Assembly (NCBI GenBank): GCA_027451905.1
Contig: DAIDHV010000004.1
Span: 170,588 to 234,587 of the forward strand
Length of the DNA stretch: 64,000 nucleotides
Origin: Armatimonadota bacterium
GTDB lineage: Bacteria > Armatimonadota > Fimbriimonadia > Fimbriimonadales > Fimbriimonadaceae
Reading direction: 5' to 3'
Under the pieces are notes generated by a model. It made no database searches, was not told the DNA's origin, and saw only the letters and a program-made list of their open reading frames with translations. Positions 55,189 through 64,000 of this stretch are shown in pieces (within the stretch, counting starts at the first letter, position 1; every line of letters begins with the position of its first letter). The translations under genes were made by a program, and so were the position numbers.

Positions 55189-56556
55189 ATGACCCACTCA
55201 TTCCGTCCACGCAAGCAAGACGGCAACCGAAGGCACACGAAAAAGCCAGGCGGGTTGCCAAAAGTCGATAACCAATCCGATCTCGAATCCCTTCCCGAAG
55301 TTGATTACAATTCACTTGATCAGCTAGCTCCCGCTGCCCTCCTTAAGAAGGTCAAAGCCAGCAAGATTTCTCCAAACTTGCTTCGCCATGAGGTTCTAGA
55401 GCAGCTGCTTAGGGAAGCCAACCCAGATCAGACGTATGCTCGTGGCATCTTAGAGGTTTTGGGTGATGGTTATGGCTTTCTCAGAAAAGCAAACTACTTG
55501 CCTTCTCAATCCGATACCTACGTTAGTCAATCACAGATTAAAAAGTTTGGCCTAAGAAGTGGCGATACCGTCTTTGGACTTATCCGATTGCCCAAAGAAG
55601 GAGAAAAGTACCCGGGAATGCTTCGGGTAGAGACGATCAACAACTTTGCTACAAACTCGATTGAAAACCAATCCCGCAAGAACTTTGATGAATTGACCCC
55701 TCTGTTTCCGGAAGAACGCATTCGGATGGAGACCGTGCCCGACAATATCGCGGCTCGGATCATCGACCTGATCTGCCCGATCGGCAAAGGCTCACGTGGC
55801 CTCATTGTTTCTCCTCCTAAAGCAGGAAAGACTACGATGCTGAAGACGATTGCCAATGCGATCACTGCAAACCACCCCGAGGTTTATCTGATGGTTCTTC
55901 TGGTTGATGAAAGGCCAGAAGAAGTGACGGATATGAAACGATCGGTAAAGGGTCAGGTGATTTCCAGCACGTTTGATGAACCAGCCGAAAGCCATATGCG
56001 AGTCACTGATCTGTGCCTAGAGCAGGCGAAACGGCTTGTCGAATCGGGTAGGGACGTTGTGATTCTTCTAGACTCTCTAACCAGGCTAAGCCGCGCAAGC
56101 AACCTCACCATCAACCCAAGTGGAAGGACCTTAAGCGGAGGGCTTGATCCAAGCGCACTTTATCGACCGCGCCGGTTCTTTGGTGCAGCAAGGAACATTG
56201 AAGAAGGCGGATCTTTGACGATAATTGCTAGCGCTTTGGTGGAAACGGGGTCGAGAATGGATGAAGCGATTTTTGAAGAGTTCAAAGGCACCGGTAACAT
56301 GGAAATTGTCCTTGACCGAGAAGTTGCAGAGCGGCGCATTTGGCCGGCAATTGATGTGAAACGCAGTTCAACTCGGCATGAAGAAAAGCTGTTTAATTCC
56401 AATGAATTTGAAGGGATCGTTCAGCTTCATAGACTGCTTGCCAACCAAGAAAAGACCTTCGAAGCCACCGACTCTCTCATTAAACTGCTCAAGCGAACCG
56501 CTAACAATGCTGCCTTTATCGAAAGCGTTGTTGCGAGGACAAAAGCTACGGTTTGA
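55189..56556 (+). CDS. rho: Transcription termination factor Rho
   Basis: Rho is the hexameric RNA helicase that ends transcripts. 455 residues. The basic N-terminus is followed by the RNA-binding cold-shock-like domain ([20 protein letters not shown]) and the ATPase with Walker A PPKAGKTT, Walker [15 protein letters not shown] and a Q-loop. The N-terminal ~45 residues are charged and lack a large insertion. Start at 55189 is the first ATG. A BFN-domain gene follows 50 bases later. Confidence 0.97.
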   Translation: MTHSFRPRKQDGNRRHTKKPGGLPKVDNQSDLESLPEVDYNSLDQLAPAALLKKVKASKISPNLLRHEVLEQLLREANPDQTYARGILEVLGDGYGFLRKANYLPSQSDTYVSQSQIKKFGLRSGDTVFGLIRLPKEGEKYPGMLRVETINNFATNSIENQSRKNFDELTPLFPEERIRMETVPDNIAARIIDLICPIGKGSRGLIVSPPKAGKTTMLKTIANAITANHPEVYLMVLLVDERPEEVTDMKRSVKGQVISSTFDEPAESHMRVTDLCLEQAKRLVESGRDVVILLDSLTRLSRASNLTINPSGRTLSGGLDPSALYRPRRFFGAARNIEEGGSLTIIASALVETGSRMDEAIFEEFKGTGNMEIVLDREVAERRIWPAIDVKRSSTRHEEKLFNSNEFEGIVQLHRLLANQEKTFEATDSLIKLLKRTANNAAFIESVVARTKATV

Positions 56557-56606
56557 TCAATACCCGTCAGTGATGGTTACAACAGCGGGAAAGGTATCTT
56601 GAGGAT

Positions 56607-59997
<3,391 letters not shown>

Positions 59998-60885
59998 CCA
60001 ATCGCAATCCCGCCATTGCAACCCGCTTTAACGAGTAGGATTGGCACTTTCTGATGTAGCTAGGGCTTGGATACCGATACTCAGGAGTTGTGTAGACAAA
60101 GGTCTTGGAAAGCATCACGCCTTCTTCCATCCACTGCTTAGGATTTTCATCCGTATTGGCATCCATCAAATTGGTCCGGCTGAGTGAGCCCATAGCCATA
60201 TGTGAAAGGGACTTGACTTCAGCCTTTCCAGATGCGGACAAGGGGCGATGAATGTACTTGAAGAGTCCTCCGCCATCATCCCAAAGGTAATGCAGTTCCC
60301 AGGCTCCATGCTTGGGATGCGCGGCGCTTTGTGGATAAAATCTATACAAGTTGCCGCCCTCATCTCCATGGGGAAACTGCTTGTCCACCATCGAGGTGCA
60401 GTGGAGCGGCTGGTGGATATCGCCGACAAAGTGCTCGACATACCGCAGGGCTTCGGCTCGATCCGCAGAGCTTGCATTAGAGTCGGACAGGATTTGGGAA
60501 AAGTGGTGAATGGCCCACAAAACGTTATGGCTTCTGGGTTGATCGGTCACCGGAGTGCCGTCTTGGCTCCAGTAATTGTCAATGTAGTGCCAGGGTCCGG
60601 TTGTGCGATTTTTTGTGTCGTCGGCCCAATCCGCTGCGGTTAAGAAGTTGTTGTCTTGATGGTTTGGATTGTCGGAAAGTAGTTTGTGGCAGAATGCTTT
60701 TGCCTTGGGGGTAAGGTGATCCCAAGCGATTTGGGCGACGATCATATGCCCAGTGGCATTCCAACTAAAGGCGATGCATGGCAAACTGGTAAGGAAGGGA
60801 AGGACCAATCGTTTGAGATTCATTTCTTTATCCTATGTAACGAATAGGTTACTCATTGCATGTTAACATTTGATCAATAAAAATA

Positions 60886-60917
60886 GGCTGGAGAGTTGAG
60901 AACCTAACTTTCCAGCC
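60886..60917 (-). terminator. Rho-independent terminator after pseudopilin copy 2 unit
   Basis: Arms 60886-60897 and 60906-60917 pair over 12 bases with one wobble. The minus strand continues with TATTTTTATT. It lies 17 bases beyond the stop of the broken small lipoprotein gene, and so closes that unit. Confidence 0.85.
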
Positions 60918-60933
60918 TTGGAGGGAGCTTATT

Positions 60934-61161
60934 CTAATTGCCAAACGGTTTCCTGGTTGTAGCCGGTGGTGGTCCTCCACCTGGCATAGCCGCCCCTTTC
61001 ACCGGGCGCTTAAGTGGCTTGCTGGTTGCACGTGAGTGGGCGAGTTCTTCAAGGAGCCACTATCGCCACTATTCGAACATCCTCCGAAAACGCAAACTGC
61101 AAGCAAGGTCGACAACCGATACTGCTATCTTGGTGCTCGTTTTAAAAGCACTCAGGGCCAT
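60934..61161 (-). pseudogene. Broken tiny lipoprotein gene after pseudopilin copy 2
   Basis: An ATG at 61161 overlaps the pseudopilin stop (ATGGCCCTGA) and reads MALSAFKTSTKIAVSV, a good start for a lipoprotein signal. The sensible continuation, LSTLLAVCVFGGCSNSGDSG then SLKNSPTHVQPAS, lies one frame away, and the natural end, KPLKRPVKGAAMPGGGPPPA to a TAG at 60936, is back in the first frame. The first frame itself has two stops in the middle. Two compensating one-base shifts would give a 75-residue lipoprotein with lipobox FGGC. Either the gene is decayed or the assembly has errors here. It is followed by a terminator. Confidence 0.55.
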
Positions 61162-61967
61162 TGATCGTTTCCTGAAATGCTCCACATCTGTCCGGAATGA
61201 GTCAGTAAACCCACATGCTCGGACTTAACGTGTCCGTCAATAAAGCCAACATTTTGCACTCCATTGGAGTCCGGTTCGGTGCCCCATGCCGTTTTCACGT
61301 AGTTGGCATTGTACGGAGCTTGCAGCGTTTCTGTTGCCCCGTTTGGAATGTAGCCGTCTCCGTTGTGGTAATTATTGTTGTTGTCGAAGTAGCTTAACGC
61401 AAGGGTTGAGCCTGGGTAGTCCTCACCGCAAAGCCAATCCCAAGTTTCCGCAAATATTAGCGTATCGGATGGCTTTTGAACCTGGGAGTTTGCGGCTGGC
61501 ATGTAGGATTGGGCAACGTCGAACGGGCCAAACCAATTCACAATATCATCAGAAATGCCCCAACTTGCAACGTAGCCAAATGAACAATTCGGGTCGCCAG
61601 TTTGATTTTTGAATGGCTCGATGGGATCAAAAAAGATTCCAGACAGGTTTCCATCAAGTGGCTGTCCAATCGCGTTAGCTCCGGCTGCTTTTTGGATATA
61701 GGGGGATAACAATGATGGCCAATATTGCTGGGGACTGGTGAACTGGTTGCTACCAGGGACGTAACCGCTAAAGTACGGTACAAAAATGTCGTCGTAGTCG
61801 CCCGAGTACATCATTTGCCCAAGATTTAACTGCTTGACATTGCTAATAGACACGGCCTTTTTGGCGGCAGCTTTTGCTTGGGCAAAAACAGGGAATAGGA
61901 TAGCGGCGAGGATCGCAATGATTGCGATGACGACAAGCAGTTCAATTAACGTGAAACCTCGTTTCAT
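61152..61967 (-). CDS. Type II/IV pseudopilin-like protein with H-x9-DG end, copy 2
   Basis: 271 residues. The prepilin site is MKRG^[10 protein letters not shown] with Glu at +5 and the shared helix [18 protein letters not shown]. The middle is Tyr/Pro/Asn-rich. The end has GVQNVGFIDGHVKSEHVGLL, a clear processing-associated DGH motif. The leader is only four residues, the shortest of the three copies. The stop overlaps the start of the broken lipoprotein gene. Confidence 0.93.
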   Translation of the reverse strand: MKRGFTLIELLVVIAIIAILAAILFPVFAQAKAAAKKAVSISNVKQLNLGQMMYSGDYDDIFVPYFSGYVPGSNQFTSPQQYWPSLLSPYIQKAAGANAIGQPLDGNLSGIFFDPIEPFKNQTGDPNCSFGYVASWGISDDIVNWFGPFDVAQSYMPAANSQVQKPSDTLIFAETWDWLCGEDYPGSTLALSYFDNNNNYHNGDGYIPNGATETLQAPYNANYVKTAWGTEPDSNGVQNVGFIDGHVKSEHVGLLTHSGQMWSISGNDQWP

Positions 61968-62040
61968 TTCAGTCTAATTCTAGCGGAAATCCCTAAATTT
62001 TGCCTCTCAACTAGCAGGCTGGTTATTTTTTGTTCAAAAT

Positions 62041-62071
62041 AAAAGGCGAAAGCCATAGGCTCTCGCCTTTT
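62041..62071 (-). terminator. Rho-independent terminator after pseudopilin copy 3 unit
   Basis: A nine-base outer stem (62041-62049 with 62063-62071) plus an inner AGCC/GGCT stem with a 3-base loop. On the minus strand it ends in CGCCTTTTATTTTG. It begins 10 bases past the stop of the small membrane protein. Confidence 0.88.
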
Positions 62072-62081
62072 ATAACTCAAA

Positions 62082-62321
62082 CTACATACCGGCTTGCACT
62101 CCACCTTCTTTCTTTCCGCCCTGGCCCTGAGTTTGGGCATTTTTAGCCGCATTCATTGCATTGACTTCGGCTTGTTTGGGAGAAATCTGACCTGGTTTAG
62201 ACGGAATGTGGTACGCCTCATGCGGCTGACTTGCCATGTAAGATTTACATGACAAGCCAATCGCGATCACGGCAATTACACCAAGGGCAACGAATAAGAT
62301 GTTTCTTTTTGAATCATCCAT
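62082..62321 (-). CDS. Small membrane-anchored protein paired with pseudopilin copy 3
   Basis: 79 residues. A single membrane segment (about 9-24, ILFVALGVIAVIAIGLSC) ends in a cysteine context that is not a perfect lipobox. The tail is polar, Gln/Gly/Lys-rich (AKNAQTQGQGGKKEGGVQAG). It starts six bases after the pseudopilin stop and ends at a terminator, so both are one unit. No sequence similarity to the tiny lipoproteins at 30 kb beyond size and position. Function unknown. Confidence 0.78.
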   Translation of the reverse strand: MDDSKRNILFVALGVIAVIAIGLSCKSYMASQPHEAYHIPSKPGQISPKQAEVNAMNAAKNAQTQGQGGKKEGGVQAGM

Positions 62322-62327
62322 TTTCGC

Positions 62328-63227
62328 TTAGTTTTGGTGATAGCTAGAATCGTAATCGAACATATTCTTTGCATGAGATGTGAATGCAAGTGCTTCATTT
62401 GTAGCCCACAAATCATCCATGGTTTGAGTTCTGTCCATTGTTTTGACGTGCCCGTCTGCAAAGCCAAAGTTGGTTTTTCCAAGATAAGCTCCAATTGCAA
62501 TTTCATCATTTGGCGTACACCAGAAATATCCTGAAGCATATTGGGGCCATAGAGGTATTGCTGCCGCTGCGTCTGGTAACGCGATTCGGTTGGGATTAGC
62601 TGACCATGCCATCAATCCACGCTCATAGCTAAATGTTGCATAGTATGGGTACATCACGATTGTATCGCCGGGCGAACCCACCGCTGTGCTACTTAATGAA
62701 CTACCAACCTGATTGCCTGGCGAAGATCCAGACATCCACCCTGAAACGCCCCGCGTATAGGTGTAATACGGATTATTTGCTATATATGCTGGATCGGCAT
62801 GACCCGTGAACGAATAGCTTATCGCTGCTCCAGGATTGTTGGTGCCTGAAGAGGGGCAGTCATTTCTGAATATTGAGTCATTAGGCGACGACCAAATTGG
62901 CCAACTCTTCATGTATGGTTGAAGGGCGACATCTGCCGTATTGACTTGATAGCAAGTCACTTCCGCGGCCCCATTGCAACCCCATTGAGGGAAGCCGTTT
63001 CGCAGCATGACAAAGTAATCATCGCTGTCCGTTGAATACATGACCGCAGCAAGGAGGGTTTGCTTTTGGTTTGATAGGTCGACCGCTTTTTTGGCCGACT
63101 CTTTTGCCTGTGCAAAGACTGGGAATAGGATAGCGGCGAGGATCGCAATAATCGCGATGACGACGAGGAGTTCGATCAAGGTGAACGCCCGTTTGCTCGA
63201 GCGAACACCTAGAGTAGTTCTAGGCAT
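62328..63227 (-). CDS. Type II/IV pseudopilin-like protein with H-x9-DG end, copy 3
   Basis: 299 residues from the ATG at 63227, which has an AAGGAA ribosome-binding site. The leader MPRTTLGVRSSKRA ends at ^FTLIELLVV with Glu at +5. Here Ala, not Gly, precedes the cleavage site, which is tolerated but less usual. The C-terminal TNFGFADGHVKTMDRTQT is the DGH motif. The frame is open further upstream to 63416 without ribosome site. Confidence 0.92.
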   Translation of the reverse strand: MPRTTLGVRSSKRAFTLIELLVVIAIIAILAAILFPVFAQAKESAKKAVDLSNQKQTLLAAVMYSTDSDDYFVMLRNGFPQWGCNGAAEVTCYQVNTADVALQPYMKSWPIWSSPNDSIFRNDCPSSGTNNPGAAISYSFTGHADPAYIANNPYYTYTRGVSGWMSGSSPGNQVGSSLSSTAVGSPGDTIVMYPYYATFSYERGLMAWSANPNRIALPDAAAAIPLWPQYASGYFWCTPNDEIAIGAYLGKTNFGFADGHVKTMDRTQTMDDLWATNEALAFTSHAKNMFDYDSSYHQN

Positions 63228-63625
63228 AAACACTTTTGTTCCTTCCAATAATATGGATGACCAAGCGAATTGGAGATCGATTGATTCGGTTACATTATAC
63301 GACACCCCTCCAAATTTCCAACATTTTTTTCGAAAAAATCGGTTTGAACCTAAAATTAGCGAAATATCAAATTCAGGTGTCCAAAGCCCTCTTGGGATAT
63401 ATGCCTTTAGGCGCATTTTAATCGACGTGTAATTTTTGCAGCAACAAACTGCGGACCGAACGATAAACCACGTGCTTGATTGAAAGACTTTGGTCCCTTT
63501 GTTTTGAATGAGCCTTTGGCTACTTTTTTAGCTCAAAATCTGGAAAGGCAATCTCTTTGGCTATGTTTCAGCTATACTCCACTAGGCTCAGCTGACTTTG
63601 TTCGCTCAGCCAAATCTTTTGGACT
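63228..63625. other. Intergenic region upstream of pseudopilin copy 3
   Basis: About 400 bases. It must hold the promoter of pseudopilin copy 3 (minus strand) and the end of the small gene to the right. A plus-strand frame at 63480-63872 has no ribosome-binding site and overlaps the more plausible minus-strand gene. I see no RNA gene or strong hairpin. Confidence 0.45.
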
Positions 63626-63865
63626 CTACTTGGGTGGAGTATCTCCTTCTTCATCATCCCATTCAGGCTGCCATCCGTCTTGCAAATGTTCTTCAGGAAC
63701 AATATCACCCCGTTGGACTGCGGAGGGATTAGCTAAAGCAAACAGATTCAGTGTGCGGGCGCCCAAGCCAGAAGTTAGAAGTAGTATTAATGACTTAACT
63801 CCTTCTTCGAGGTACTTGTTGGCAATCGTAAATGAAATCAAAGCTAAACTGATGCTGAACAACAA
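63626..63865 (-). CDS. Small membrane protein with acidic tail, start uncertain
   Basis: 79 residues from a TTG at 63865. Two hydrophobic segments (about 1-15 and 24-44) are followed by an acidic tail (EEHLQDGWQPEWDDEEGDTPPK). The frame stays open about 70 bases further upstream to a TAA without a good start codon, so the true start is unknown. Function unknown. The last 130 bases of the window to its right show no clear gene; a short minus-strand end (SLVHSNQISSKENSI then stop) could be the tail of a gene beyond the edge. Confidence 0.45.
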   Translation of the reverse strand: MLFSISLALISFTIANKYLEEGVKSLILLLTSGLGARTLNLFALANPSAVQRGDIVPEEHLQDGWQPEWDDEEGDTPPK

Positions 63866-64000
63866 TAGGTAGCGATGCTTTACTAACAGTTTGCGGTCCG
63901 CGAATTGAGTAGCTTTTGTGAAGGTGACCTGCCCCTTTTATTGAAGTCAGTTTAAATAGAGTTCTCCTTTGATGATATCTGGTTACTGTGAACGAGGGAG

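Noticed and set aside
60938..61228. Plus-strand frame of 96 codons after the S1/P1 nuclease gene
   Set aside because: It runs antisense to the broken lipoprotein gene and the end of pseudopilin copy 2, and it has no ribosome-binding site.
63480..63872. 130-codon plus-strand frame near the right edge
   Set aside because: No ribosome-binding site and Ser/Cys/Pro-rich nonsense-like product. The opposite strand gives a plausible membrane protein over most of the same stretch.
63445..63900. Similar 14-base words CAAACTGCGGACCG (63445) and CAGTTTGCGGTCCG (63887)
   Set aside because: Only 10 of 14 positions match and the words are partly palindromic. No element boundary or terminal repeat structure fits, so chance is likely.

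Overview
The window looks like a chromosomal segment of an uncultured diderm bacterium, most probably an Armatimonadota member related to the Fimbriimonadia. This placement is an inference from gene content, not from a marker-gene tree. The supporting signs are three pseudopilin-like proteins with a near-invariant [21 protein letters not shown]-terminus and a C-terminal DGH-type motif, large secreted zincins of the DUF5117 type, a DUF6754-type membrane operon, System I cytochrome c maturation genes (ccmE, ccmF), SepF, and frequent TTG and GTG starts. Base composition looks moderate and even throughout. I found no integrase, transposase, phage gene, CRISPR array or rRNA.

Layout. 1-9.4 kb, mostly minus strand: a cut-off penicillin-acylase family protein, an unrecognised membrane-anchored protein, nadE (plus strand), a 910-residue secreted metalloprotease, a class A beta-lactamase-like serine hydrolase and a GGDEF protein. 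9.5-14 kb: exported MsrA, groES-groEL behind a CIRCE operator, an alkyltransferase-like protein, sepF and upp. 14-21.6 kb, plus strand: glmU-prs, a compact six-gene membrane operon of unknown function, then recO. 21.7-29.9 kb, plus strand: two tandem peptide-type substrate-binding lipoproteins, an AraC-type regulator, a lone ABC ATPase, a secreted helical protein and a GH13 amylase. 30-33.4 kb, minus strand: two tiny related lipoproteins, a pseudopilin, a LacI regulator with an operator-like palindrome next to its -10 box, tRNA-Gly(GCC) and tatA. 33.5-41 kb: a DUF2993-like protein, a GHL10 glycosidase-like protein, an orphan sensor kinase, and a coiled-coil membrane protein next to flotillin and NfeD. 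41-52.8 kb, minus strand: an MFS transporter with a nucleotidyltransferase, indoleamine 2,3-dioxygenase, an O-methyltransferase, mfd, pyrE, panD, ccmF and ccmE. 53-60 kb, plus strand: guaA, hpt, rho, a BFN-domain protein, ligA and an 8-oxoguanine glycosylase. 60-64 kb, minus strand: an S1/P1 nuclease and two more pseudopilin modules, one of them followed by a frameshifted small lipoprotein gene.

How the genes work together. Most are housekeeping: nucleotide salvage and synthesis (upp, prs, pyrE, guaA, hpt), NAD and pantothenate synthesis (nadE, panD), cell-wall precursor and division (glmU, sepF), repair (recO, mfd, ligA, OGG, ATL) and chaperones. The less ordinary parts are the DUF6754-type membrane operon (16.56-20.84 kb), the repeated pairing of a pseudopilin gene with a tiny lipoprotein or membrane-peptide gene (three times), a CcmE with a CxxxY rather than HxxxY heme-binding motif, and a bacterial indoleamine dioxygenase.
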